Under the pieces are notes generated by a model. It ran no database searches, had not been told where the DNA came from, and saw only the letters and a list, made by a program, of their open reading frames with translations. Positions 1 through 11,240 of a DNA stretch of 64,000 nt are shown here, in pieces. Positions within the stretch are counted from its first letter, which is position 1. The number at the start of each line of letters is the position of its first letter. The DNA comes from Cyrtodaria siliqua (Eukaryota > Mollusca > Bivalvia > Adapedonta > Hiatellidae). The DNA is taken from positions 62,001-126,000 of the forward strand of contig JAWPHD010003262.1 in the NCBI GenBank assembly GCA_037043455.1, written 5' to 3'. The position numbers were made by a program, and so were the translations under genes.

Positions 1-233
1 ACAGGCTGATCCGGGACGACACTTTACGCAGATGCATTAAGACCCCATTTTGCTTGACGCAATTCAAGTCAATTTTTCAAAGTGTGCCCTAAACAGAGAT
101 AAATATGTTGTTTGGTAGTCTCTATAACACCAGCTCTGTTTCCATATCAACACTTAGTTAAAACAAGCTGTAAGCTGATAGCAGACTAGAGGATTCAAGC
201 AGAGCTCCAAATAATTCGAATCCAAACTCATCT

Positions 234-293
234 CATCATTCAAACCCTAGACGATTCTAATGAGTACCCACAACATAGGATTTGAATGATGAG
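234..293. repeat. Hairpin, 18-bp arms
   Basis: CTCATCATTCAAACCCTA at 234-251 is matched in inverted order by TAGGATTTGAATGATGAG at 276-293, with one mismatch and a loop of about 24 bases. Nothing else is recognisable in 1-410. Confidence 0.6.
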
Positions 294-412
294 AATTATG
301 GGATATTTTATATCGAAACAATAACATTTGACCCCCTTTATCTGGAGCCCTGGGATTGGTTTAGAACAACATTATGAGCGATTTCTTCTTTTGGGACGGA
401 ATTATCAAAAGT

Positions 413-440
413 CGTCATTTATTAATGACATTTTATTTTC
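413..440 (-). terminator. Poly(A) signals after the integrase-core gene
   Basis: Two AATAAA hexamers lie on the minus strand at 432-437 and 418-423, 20-45 bases past the TAA stop. This is where a poly(A) signal is expected and supports a transcribed gene rather than a random open frame. Confidence 0.5.
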
Positions 441-459
441 CCACATATTTATGATTCAT

Positions 460-3400
460 TTATATGTGAATGACATGTATGCGTCTCCTCAAATGTTGAA
501 AGAGCCTAACAGCTTCATCAACAGTGTTTGGTGGAAGAAGGCTGTCTTCCGCCATAACGTCTATACACACGTTATACATATCAGGTGCGCAGCATACTGT
601 CGAACGAAACTGGACTCGACCACGACAAGCATCTATGTCATCCCTTGATACAGGCCACAAATAGTCTGTAGTGTTCCATAGTCTAGGAAAACTGTACATC
701 CTGTTTGGTTGACCAAATGGAACGTGCTGGTTTCTTGACCTTCTGATTGAATGGTTGTTCCACATTGTTGCTGCCAATGAAAGCTCGGTCTGAAACAAAG
801 TGCTACATAATAATACACGTGGACCGCGAGACGAGAGTTTGGGAGAAAAGTGTTCTTAAATATTTTAGCGCGTTTGTATTGGAAGAAAAAAGTTCGAGGT
901 ATTAAGATCACTATTACGTCAACCTTCGCAGTGCGAACATATATATTGATCATTGTCGCTAGAGAGTGGCTAGTACTGGTAAACACAGGAACACTGGCTA
1001 GGCGGTCTGACCGCCATATGACCTAAACAGTGTTGAAAACGGCGTCAAATCCAAACAAACAAACAAACAAATATATTGACCATAATTTAAAAGATATCCA
1101 GGTTATGAGCAAACAAACAAACACACACTCACACACATCCGCACGCACGCATCATTTCATGCACAGAATATGTGAGAAAATGAGCATGAGAGACGCAAAA
1201 TTGAAACACACGTTTTTACGGCCTACATATGACGTTGTGGTGTTTGATGGTTCGCACTTTTCACGTCTATCAATTAAACCATATTTTAAGCTAATTCACG
1301 AATCTGCTTTTATTAGATGGACTGTGATAACTAATATAGTGTTTGTCAGATATCTACTCAACATTTAAGTTAAACGTTTGAAACTGTCCCTTTTTCATTG
1401 AGGATAATCCATCCATCATTATATCGTATTTTCCCGCCTTACATCGGAAGACGTCCGTATGCCACGGACATCCACGACTCAAGCCGAACGTCATGGAGAC
1501 GATGTCGTATTGCTTACTTGGTGAATTTCCGTGACTAACGAACGTCTTCCGAAATAACACGATAACACGTGGGGCCAATGATGGATGGATTACCGTAAAA
1601 AAATATTGGTTCAGGCGAACTTGCCTGAATTGGTATTGTTTGTACAATTGTCAAATAGAAAATAGTAAATGAAACATTTGAATTGATTATGAAAAATCAC
1701 ATTATTATAAAAGCATTTTAAATAGAACCAGAAACATGACAAATGCTTCTTGAACAGTGTAGTTTTCTTACTTCTTATACACGCGGCCATAAAATACATT
1801 CTAGAATTGAAAAGATTATATTTACTTGTAGTAAAGCCATGAAGCAAAATTGCACAAGGCACCTGTCTGAGTCGCTCCCTGAAAAGTCTCCTGCATTTTG
1901 GAGGGTTTTGAATGTGTCCATCCAATACTGAATATGTTGGCGTCGAAGGTAGCCCCACCAGCTCTCAATCCGCTGATTAAGTGTGCTTGAGCCTGAGATG
2001 TAAGCATTTTCATCAGCCCTCAAATGCCTTTGTATTTCTCTCACTACTACATTCTCTGTTCCAAAATCCCCTCGAACTATCCTAAGAGTGCCACCGTACT
2101 CATTTAACACTTCCAGCAAATACCCAGCAACAATTCTTGGATTGTTGTTTGTATGGTATACATTAGCCATATAACTTTCCTAGAAAACCCACAGATACAT
2201 CCATTTATGCACAGTCCGTAAGGTTTCAGTTTGTCGTATCCGTCGAGATGCCAAATAAAGTTTGGTCCAACTGCAAAATAATTCCGTCGTTGAAATCTTC
2301 TAGCAGTCCGCGCTTCCACACCTGTTAATAAATAATACCAATCCAATTACTAAGAGAAAATTAGAACATTTAGGTTTCTGGATATACATTTTGGAAAAGA
2401 AATCCTACACTAGATTTGTGTATCCCTGTTATAAAAATAAAAATAAAATCACGGATCTTAGAATAACTAGACACCGATGCCCCCAATACCGCCTTGTCAG
2501 AAACAGAGAAATTTGACTATGTCAAGGGCCAAAAATCTGGTGTTACTGGTGCGATATAAAAATTAAAACCCAGGTGCACAACAACTCATCCAAATAAACA
2601 ATTATGTGAAGTTTGGTGACTGTATGCCAATTAGTAAAGGAGCAGCGCGTGCCACAAATTTGCCATATAAAATGCCTTAATTTTGACTATGTCAAGGGCC
2701 ATAACTCTGGTGTTACTGGCGCCATATAAAAATTAAAACCCAGGTGCACAACAACTCATCCCAATAAATATGTGTGTGAATTTTGGTGACTGTAGGTCGA
2801 ATAATAAAGGTGCAGCGCGCGACACAACATTTTCGGGACGTACGGACGGACGGACGGACGGACGAACGTACGTACGTACGGACAGACAAGAGCAAATCTA
2901 TATGCCCCCAAATTTTTGGGGACATAAAAATATACACTTTTTGTTTGATTTCAAATGACATGTATACGTTCTCCGGATGCTCACCTGAACGAACCGGCCA
3001 CCGTCAAAACCACCACTACTACTACTACCACTCGACTACCACCACTACCACTGTATGAAGTAATCAAAGGCATTCTTGTGGGTAGTGTAAGTACATACAC
3101 GTATCAGAAGCTAATATGAATTTCAGTATACGTTTTGTAAGGGCAGGTGTGTTTGCTTTACTTTGTCAGGTTGAACTTACCCCGAGGGTCGCATATACGA
3201 AGGATGGTAGCAACATCGTTGACCCGTACCCATAAACCATTGGCTATGCAACGTTGACGCATGACTCGGTATCCATGGAGCGGTCCAGAATGTTCAAGTT
3301 CGTTGCTAATAAAGTCAACCACAGTACGAGAGTCACTATAGATTCTTCGTCGCAACATCAATCCGCGTAACACTCTATGTAAATGTCTGAGTGATATGTT

Positions 3401-3502
3401 TATATCATGCTGGTCGCGTAAAAGGAACCGAATTTCTTCATACGTTAACCCTGCATTAAAGTATAATACAATAAAATCGTCTCTGCTATCAGCCATTTTC
3501 AA
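460..3502 (-). CDS. Integrase-core (DDE) protein gene, three exons, one frameshift
   Basis: Exon 1 is 3502-3181, exon 2 is 2321-1826 and exon 3 is 789-460. Exon 1 encodes an N-terminal helix-turn-helix-like region and ends GACCCTCGGG before donor GTAAGT. Exon 2 starts after the acceptor ttattaacag, and the joined codons read DPRGVEAR in phase. It carries the retroviral-integrase-like core: HLDGYD, then RGDFGTEN, then NQRIESWW, with 33 residues between the second Asp and the Glu. It ends at CAA before GTAAAT. Exon 3 follows a tttcag acceptor in phase and ends at TAA, 460-462. The frame slips once near 2160-2175 in exon 2, so the copy is either a recent pseudogene or carries a sequence error. 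Predicted length is about 380 residues. The layout matches an integrase-core family expanded in molluscs and fish (known from memory). Whether it is a transposase or a domesticated protein is unknown. The introns are full of repeats. Confidence 0.7.
1402..1594. repeat. Foldback element inside intron 2
   Basis: The arms are imperfect inverted repeats of about 55 bp. GGATAATCCATCCATCATT begins the left arm and AATGATGGATGGATTACC ends the right arm. CGGAAGACGTCCGT and ACGAACGTCTTCCG form the inner part. The element lies in the 1825-790 intron of the integrase-core gene. The rest of that intron is AT-rich and unremarkable. Confidence 0.6.
2505..2935 (+). repeat. Dispersed 'pearl'-type repeat, two units plus ACGG tract
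   Basis: Two direct units of about 172 bp both begin GACTATGTCAAGGGCC and share GGTGTTACTGG and the tract AAAACCCAGGTGCACAAC. They are followed by a CGGA/CGTA tetranucleotide run at about 2840-2885 and the tail TATGCCCCCAAATTTTTGGG. The same core appears in reverse orientation in the 42.6-kb array. Such tandem cores with a simple-repeat tract are typical of bivalve non-autonomous elements. The repeat lies wholly within intron 1 of the integrase-core gene. Confidence 0.6.
3011..3056 (+). repeat. CAC/CTA trinucleotide microsatellite
   Basis: An interrupted run of ACCACTACTACTACTACCAC-type triplets, within intron 1 of the integrase-core gene. Confidence 0.7.
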
Positions 3503-3545
3503 ACAGCATCCATGTATGTAAAGTGTATTCTGATTGGCTTATTAT

Positions 3546-3881
3546 GTCGTGCTCACGACTTAATTATCTCGTGCTCACGACTTAGTATCTCGTGCTCACG
3601 ACTTAGTATCTCGTGAGCACGACTTAGTAACTCGTACGCACGACTTAGTAACTCGTGCTCACGACTTAGTATCTCGTGCTCACGACTAAGTATCTCGTGA
3701 GCACGACTTACTAACTCGTGCGCACGACTTAGTATCTCGTGAGCACGACTTAGTAACTCGTGCGCACGACTTAGTATCTCGTGCGCACGAGTTAGTAAGT
3801 CGTGCTCACGACTTAGTTAACTCGTGCGCACGACTTAGTATCTCGTGAGCACGGCTTAGTATCTCGTGCGCACGAGATAAA
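3546..3881. repeat. 21-bp minisatellite, each unit containing TCGTGNNCACGA
   Basis: About 16 tandem units of roughly 21 bp such as TCGTGCTCACGACTTAGTAT. Every unit contains a 12-bp palindrome TCGTGNNCACGA whose centre is CT, AG or CG, so units occur in both orientations and in a perfectly symmetric form. The array begins 44 bp upstream of the integrase-core start codon (3502, minus strand), in promoter position. There are no spacers of unique sequence, so it is not a CRISPR array. Confidence 0.85.
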
Positions 3882-4784
3882 TACAAACATACACATGTCA
3901 CCTCTATGCCACCGTAGTTTAATCCTTCCTCTGGCAGTATGTGAATTTTCAAGCAAATTTGAAAAAAGTACTTTTTTCTACCCAAAAATACGTTTGGTTA
4001 CTGTTTTACGCAAGCGTTTCGAACGTTGAATTTTGAGTAGTTTTGTTACACGGCATGGAATACGGCATGCAATACATCGGTCAGCTCTGTGTGTGATAAA
4101 TTACCTGATATATTGTAGTGAACCAGACAGTCGATAAGAGACAAAATATTTATGCTAACATGATATATTTTAAAATCGATTTTTATTGAAAATATTGCAA
4201 ATAAATCAATACCGTGTTTCCCCGAAGACCACATTACAAAACAGAATTGTGACGTCACAATGGTTGTAATAGTATAATCACAGGGTGAAAAGGTGTACGC
4301 GGACAATTTTTTAAATCTTCGTTCGAAAGGACGTGTGTTTAATTTTTTTTGGCCGAAGAGCCCTTTAAAAAAAGTATCATTGGCTATTATCCTTTCGACC
4401 CATCCACCCCACCCCTCTCCACACCCAGCACATTTTTCTTTTAAATGGACAGAATTAATATAGAATGCGAATTATGATTTTAAATGTATTTTAAAGGCCC
4501 TTTGGATTGTCGACGCAAATATAATATGAACTAGGGCTTTATTGATTTGAACAGCGACCGCAGAGGGAATTAAGTCCCATTAGACATGCCATCATCAGGG
4601 CTCCAGCTCCTTAGGTTCAACGCCTTTTCCACTGTGTAACCGAGGCCTCTTTTTTGAAATAGTCTGTGAAATAGCATCTTTGAAACAATCTGTGTATTAA
4701 ACCGTGTCAGCGCCTTTACCTCTGAGATACCAAGAACACATGATTGGCAATTGGCAATCGAACACTTACATGTATGTGTACCCT
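3882..4784. other. No feature seen
   Basis: AT-rich sequence with short random open frames only. Nothing is recognisable. Confidence 0.5.
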
Positions 4785-4940
4785 GCTGCACACCCCCCCA
4801 CCCCCACCGCACCACCACCACCATCACCCCCACCACCACCATCACCACCACCACACATACACTGTTTAACTCATCCTAGTGGGGTTCGGGGTCCCTCCCG
4901 CCCTCACTCCGTTTAACTTATCCTAGTGGGGTTCGGGGTC
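4785..4940 (+). repeat. CCA/CCCA microsatellite and a duplicated 30-bp segment
   Basis: 4785-4855 is a run of CACCACCACC-type triplets. Just after it, the segment containing TCCTAGTGGGGTTCGGGGTC occurs twice, at 4874-4893 and 4921-4940, each preceded by GTTTAACT. The proline-rich frame across it reflects low complexity. Confidence 0.7.
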
Positions 4941-5254
4941 AAGCTACCCTTATTATGTTTTTGATGTGACAATGCGCGTTCTGACGTATATACGGTAGAT
5001 ACCTCCTCCATTGTTATTGCATTTGTGGACTTTTTACATTTTCGATTTCCGAGTTAGGCGTAGGGTCGGGCGTACCGTGCTTATGCAGAGCTACGCCAAT
5101 GAACCTACCATCTTTTATGAAACTATTAGTACCAATCAGTAAGGGATGGGCAGAACCCTGCAGTCTATAGGGTAGATAGGCTCGCGAGGGTAATAACCCT
5201 AAACTTAGTATCCTTTTGTAGAAAATATTTCTCCAATAAAAATCGGATTCGGCC

Positions 5255-5492
5255 GGCTTAGCGATGACCAAGACACTTTCCCTTAGCCTCGTCCGTCGGA
5301 TGGGGACGTAAACCGGGCGGTCCTGTGTATCGGTTTATCCTCCGAGCACGTTAAAGAACCATAGGAATCTATTCGATAATAAGAGTAGGGCAGGTTCCCG
5401 GATTCCTATGTATCCTTCCCCTCTCTCTGGGGCGGCTCTAAATAACCTATACTGTGTTGATGAGCCGTTAAACAACATTCAATTCAATTAAA
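5255..5492 (+). mobile_element. SINE body (bivalve V-type), 5' head not clear
   Basis: The order CAAGACACTTTC, GGGGACGTAAA, GAGCACGTTAAAGAACC, AAGAGTAGGGCAGG and GAGCCGTTAAACAACA, with a short ATTCAATTCAATT tail, matches the conserved body and 3' end of invertebrate V-type SINEs as I remember them. I could not define the tRNA-derived head or target-site duplications. Confidence 0.55.
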
Positions 5493-6210
5493 GCGTATAT
5501 TGTCTCATGGTCTAGCTTGTATGTTGTCCCACCATTTGATAAATAAGAGATATTAACATTATATATTTACTTTAAACTTATAAATCGGCTACTGTGCAGC
5601 TTCTTCTATTTTTTAATGTTCTAACGTACTTAAAATTTTAAGATGTCGCCAAAATGAGAAAAGCATGATAAACAGCATCATTTATTATAACACACAAGTC
5701 TGCCATGTGCTTTTGTCAGCAATGACATTTGTCATTCCTGATTTATGAAGCAGAACCATTTTAAATGGATTGGAGGCGGTCTGGAAGACTATAGGCGTCC
5801 ATTCAAATACGTAATGCGTTTCGTTTTTATATTCAATGTACATAATATTATGCTCTAACCACAACTTTGCCAAAATAAAATTCATAGTTATTGGACATGT
5901 CAATAGCATTGAATAATTATTAAGGAAGAACTTTATACATATTTTCATAGAGTAAGACGAAGATGTGTGTTTATTTTCATGAACATAGGTAATAGAGGAT
6001 CTTACATGAGAGCTGACAGAGCTTAAAGTGATCCCTAAGTGTCTGCCATGTCCACTGGCACAGATGTATATATTATAGGGAGGTCAAGTGTAGTTTAAAT
6101 GTTGGATATACTCAGGTTTAATGAAATCACAAGTCATTCAACTGAAAAAATGATCATTTGTTTAATAGACATGTCAAACATATAATACATACTGGTAATG
6201 GCAGTGAGTG
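5493..6210. other. No feature seen
   Basis: AT-rich unique-looking sequence with no coding, repeat or RNA signal. Confidence 0.5.
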
Positions 6211-6214
6211 AAAT

Positions 6215-6389
6215 CTATAAAGTATTGGTGCAATATTATCAACAGTTTAGTAATATAATAATAACTATTAGCTTTGCACTATTCTAGTAATTAATATTAA
6301 TGATTGCAAAAATGCGACTTATACAGAAAAACTAATGGGACGCTGCGAGTTGTTAGTTATTAAACAAATCAAGATTGCTGTGTGTCCCT
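6215..6389 (-). mobile_element. TTAA-flanked MITE, truncated copy
   Basis: The end CAAGATTGCTGTGTGTCCCT is followed by TTAA (6390-6393). The interior (ATTAATATTAATGATTGCAA and a tract like AACTAATGGGACGC) is the reverse complement of the first half of the element at 20799-21114. The other end is missing, so this is a one-ended relic. Confidence 0.6.
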
Positions 6390-6399
6390 TTAAGGTCCA

Positions 6400-8300
6400 T
6401 AATTAATATATTAATAAAACAATTTACAACCCTATGCTGTTGTTTTTTTTAAAAAAATAGTATGATAATGGACCTTTGGAAACGGCCGAGCACGACACAT
6501 ACGAAATATTGCAGTCTCGGTTTGATTGAGACTGTTCATGAGCGGTAGTGAAATTATGCTAGCTAGCCCCGGGTTGAGCAGAACTCAATATTCATAAAAT
6601 CAATAGTACACAATTTTAACCATCCAGAAGATGGCATGCATATGGCGGTGGACATGGAGTGCACTACTTCCCCATGTTGTACGGCGTATGGTCCCAGTAT
6701 CTAATAAAATTAAATGCCCCGAAGAGCGAAATAAACATAATGGAATTTAGTTGGGAACAGCGGTTATGAAGCCTGCGTATCACAAGTAACAGCCAAAAGA
6801 CTAAATTAAAAAGCAGACAACATATCCTATGAGTGGTTAAACAATACCCAGAGCCTATTATCGGCCGGAGTAGTGGAACCACCGAATCAAAAAATATGTA
6901 AGAAAACAAAAGAAATTGAAAATGTACCACCGATAACTAAATATAAGTATCGGGCTCAGCGATCTCCAAAGATCGAATAGATAACAGTACTAAAGTTGTG
7001 TCACAGGTTCTGAAAAAGTTCAGCATCAACATGTATTCTCCGTTATATGTACACGTAACAGTCAGTTCAATAAAACTATGTACTTCAACGTCTCAAATGG
7101 AATGATGAGTGTTTTTTTTTATTGAGTATGAAATAAGCAAAACTACTTTTTCACATCTCTCTCATTGGCATGGATGACAACGCTAAATGCATGTGGGAGG
7201 AAACCAGCATGCACAGATTCTTGTGAAAAGCTTGAGTGTCAATTAGTGTTGAGAACAAGAACTGTAGATGTAGTTCAAGATTATCCATTCAATTTATTGT
7301 TCAATACTTGGATCCATTACAGTTGTATACCATAACCTTGTGATTTGTGAAAATGGCAGCAACTTGTCTGAAAAATAAACAAAATGCAAACACTGAGTAT
7401 TACAACTGAAATATCTGCTGTACATGAAATACTAAAACTTGATCACTTTTAATAATATACAAAATATGTATTTTATATAGAACCTATACAGGCCAAATAA
7501 AATAAAAATTAAACCTGTGTTTACATATCATTGTCAATAATAGTGGGCCAGTATATTTATTTGGTATCATCTATTTACTTGTTATCATTTTTTTACTCCA
7601 TGAATTATATTTAGACCACAAGAACATTAAATAAAGAATAATCTGACTGGCTACAGGCTTAAACATAGTAAAACAGATTATATTATGTTTTACCTCAGAA
7701 TAACTGATTATTATTTTATTCCCAATAAAAAGAGGAGTCAGCAGTGTATTAAGGGAGTTGGTCTGGTTTAATACAGTCAACACAGACCTGTATATTTAAT
7801 TCGGTCTTAGTCAATATAAAATTTACTGAAAAAGATTACCAAATGTTTGTTTTTTAATACTGAGAACGTATGTATTGTTTAAGATCCTTTTCATGCTTTA
7901 ATACTGTCTCTCAGTTCTACCTTTCAAGGCAAGGTTTCCAGGTGTTTTAACTAGATTTATCTAATTATTATTATTATTTTATTTTTTTGGCATTGATGTG
8001 AAATGCTTCCCCACCATACAAATAAGTTCTGCTTACAAACCTCTATGAAATCCATCTTGTTTTTGTGAGCTCCTCCAACCTCACCTCATCCAGCCAAGAG
8101 TTGCATTTCAGATCAGAATATGTAAGATGCAGGCATCATGTCTGATGTTGTCTCCCTATGAAAATAAATAATGAAACAGTGTAAAAACGCAATTGCCAAC
8201 TTTTCATTTGGATCTGAACATTTCGCTGAAATTAAATAATAATTAGATAGATATATGTATTCAATTCTTATTTCTATGTACTGTTACTTAGAAAATGTAT
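6400..8300. other. No feature seen
   Basis: AT-rich sequence with poly-A/T tracts and small hairpins. I see no gene or RNA. Confidence 0.5.
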
Positions 8301-8309
8301 TCATCAGGG

Positions 8310-9450
8310 CTTTTTTCCACAAAATTGGGAAGAGGCCCAGGCCTGTCCATTTTGGGAAAAAAGACAAACTTATTTCTCATTTTGGGAAAGATGTAAGATT
8401 TTACCAATTAAGTAATTATGACAATACTATGCTTTATTTATATTTTCAGCCAACAGTTATTATAATTACTGTTTCTCAGTCAAATCTGACTCCACAGACA
8501 AAAACACATTGCAGAATTATTGCTTTTTCTCAAATTCTGAGACACTGCTGCTTTCTGATTGGCAAAGATTTCTGCCACAATTAGGGAAAAAACAGTCAAG
8601 TTCTCAACTGGGAAATAGGCCTTTTAGAGGTCTCTGTTACATAAGGTAAAAATCCCTGTTCATGGTACACAGATCACATTAGCGAAGTCAATCACATAAA
8701 ATAGAACTGGGATGTAGTGTATATTTTGTTTTTAATTGAAAACCAAGTGTTAAGTACTGTATTTAGCATTTCATTGAACATATTTTAAGTAGGCCAGGGT
8801 TGTAGAGAAAATATGCGGAAGAGACGTAGAAGAGAGGGGAATGGGGTTGGGGATAGTGGTGGGGCAGCAGGGCCTTTTTACCAGTTTTGGGGATGGGGCT
8901 TTTTGCTCTTAATTGGGGGTGGAATCCATAAATGGGGAATGAAATTTCCAGGGTAAGTTTAAAAAGTGGGGAAATCTGCATGAAATGAGAGTGGGGAATG
9001 GGCCTTTTACAGGCCGCTGCAAAGAAGGGTAAAAAGTCCTTGGGGAGGGTATGCGTCAGCTGCCTGTGGGTAAATGGAGAGAAGGGTGTGGCAGGGATGT
9101 GGTTTAGGATTTGCTGTGTCCCATGGCCATGCAGCATATGTGGGGATTGACACTGGCCATTACAGGCATACCATAAGGTGTACCCCTTCACAGGGTTCAG
9201 GGCTGAGGGTCTCCCAGCAGTTTTTGGGGGAAAGGGAACATGACCATTTATTTTTGGGAAACAATGGAACATTGTATGTTATTGGTAATATTTTTGAGGA
9301 ACATTGGAAACATATTTTTGGGGAAAAAAGCAAAATGTTTGGGGATCACCGGGTCGTATTGTCAGGGAACAAGGGAACATGGACCACCCCTGGGAGGGCC
9401 TCAGGTCTATGGCTACAGGTCGTGTTATACAAACAAGAATGATTCTGAGA
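8310..9450. repeat. Decayed G-rich repeat with G-quadruplex-like runs
   Basis: Repeated strings such as TTTTGGGGAA, GGGCCTTTT and AAAGTGGGGAA recur with no reading frame that resembles a protein. 8837-8864 has four GGGG runs separated by 3, 2 and 8 bases, a potential G-quadruplex. The 169-codon frame on the other strand (9272-8763) is Pro/Phe/His-rich only because it complements the G runs. Confidence 0.45.
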
Positions 9451-11240
9451 GAGGAATCATATGAATAATTCAATGAAATCAACAACTGTCTCGGATGATC
9501 ATTGAGCTTACTATTTACACAGTTTGTCAACATTAACACCGTCGATGTGCTTGTCAAATTTCAAGAAAACACTGCATAAACAAACGAAAAAAAGAGTTGT
9601 ACATGTACACATTTGAACTCACGTGTTATTTGCCTGCAGAGTTCTAAGATAGTCAACTGTTTCCTTCATTACTACGTTAACCTGTGTATATTTCCAATTG
9701 TTTATCCCAGCGTGAACACCCTGCATCAGATATCGCTATCAAAACTCAGTGGATTTAACTAAACACATTCTACGTATTGATGACGTAATCCAAAACTAAA
9801 GTGTTCACTCCTGTAAACTAGGTACGCGTAAAATTGATAACTGCGGTCTGAATCGACGTTTTTACAAAAAGAAAATGGTGGCGTTTTGTGATTTTTTAAT
9901 GAAATAGTCCGGCAACACTAAAAAAATAATCCCTGTCGCGGAGTATCAAAATGATCAAAAAAGTTGAATAATTAGTTCCTGGCGCTCCCACAGATCATCC
10001 CTTATTTGTAAATAGTTCTATCTTTATATATTTACATTAATTCTTCTTCATTCCTTCATTTCTTCATCTTTCATCAGTTTTAGCGCACAATATGACCTAT
10101 TTATGTGTCGAAGTGCCCTAAAATACCATTCATTCATTCATTCATAAAGGCAAGTAACACTGATCATTTCAGTGATATATGCAAATTAAATAAGAAGATT
10201 CACTTTACGGAATACATAAGGCATACACAACATTCCCCGCAAATGTAATTGTGTCCTTGTGTTTAAAAGCACACGAACACACAAACTATCAGAATTACCC
10301 AGTATGCCGTGTCTTACATGACACACTTATCGATTGGACCTGGACAGCTTTCATGTCATTTGTTGGAAGTAGTTTAATTTTCTTGCTATATAAACATGTA
10401 TTTAAACACAAAACGTTACACTAGGTCGTTGTATAAACTTGAATGCCAGAAAGGATATCTTCCTTTTACACATGTACTGGACAATCTTATGTTACCACGA
10501 GTTCATAAATAGTAGGAAATATACTGCCCTTCAGAAACACCTTTTCATATTTTGCTGAAGACTACTATATTTCTTAAACAAAATCAAAAGCGAGTGGTTT
10601 GCAAGAAAATCAAACATGAGTTTCTGAAATACCAACCGGCGGTATAATGATTTGATCAGAACCTCGACAGAGTACAACAGGTTGATATCGAGTTGGAATT
10701 TGCTATCTGAAGTGGATTTCCATGAACGATTTGTGTCATCTTCTACTCAGTCACAAGAGAAAGTACCCATGGTATATCGACAATTCCAATAAGAAATTTA
10801 CTAAACCAGAATATAAATGGAAAAAGTAAATGTTAATGGATGTTTCATAAGTCTAAAGAAATCAATAAAAATGTAATGTAAAGGGAAATGTTTTTTGAAA
10901 TATATTCATGTTCAATATCAGTATCCTTTAAACGTAAGATATCAACTATTGCTTTGTGGATGTTACACTTTTATTTCATCAATCCACAGGGGCGTAGCTT
11001 AATAAGCCAAGAATATAATTTATGTATAGGCAGTCGAAGTTATGAACAGACTCCGTAAAACCGAGTTTGCTACTTCTCTCTTTTGTTTGTGTTTGTTGCG
11101 TCCAATGGACCACTTTTTCCGTATTGTTGTATTGAATTTGTAGAAAAATAAATTTCATATCGAACAAGATATTTCTGAAATAATTTTATTTTTATATGAG
11201 CACTACAATTTTCTGTTTTTGCTTATTTTCCAGAAGAAAA
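9451..11240. other. No gene seen; CATT microsatellite
   Basis: A short CATTCATTCATTCATTCA run lies near 10125-10143. Otherwise there is only AT-rich non-coding sequence. Confidence 0.5.

Noticed and set aside
3546..3881. CRISPR-like regular array
   Set aside because: Units are contiguous with no unique spacers, and the context is eukaryotic. It is a minisatellite.
4704..4916. Proline-rich 70-codon frame
   Set aside because: Translation of a CCA microsatellite.
8763..9272. 169-codon minus-strand ORF, one of the longest simple frames
   Set aside because: It is the complement of a G-rich repeat. Composition is Pro/Phe/His/Leu-biased with no domain, splice or start context.
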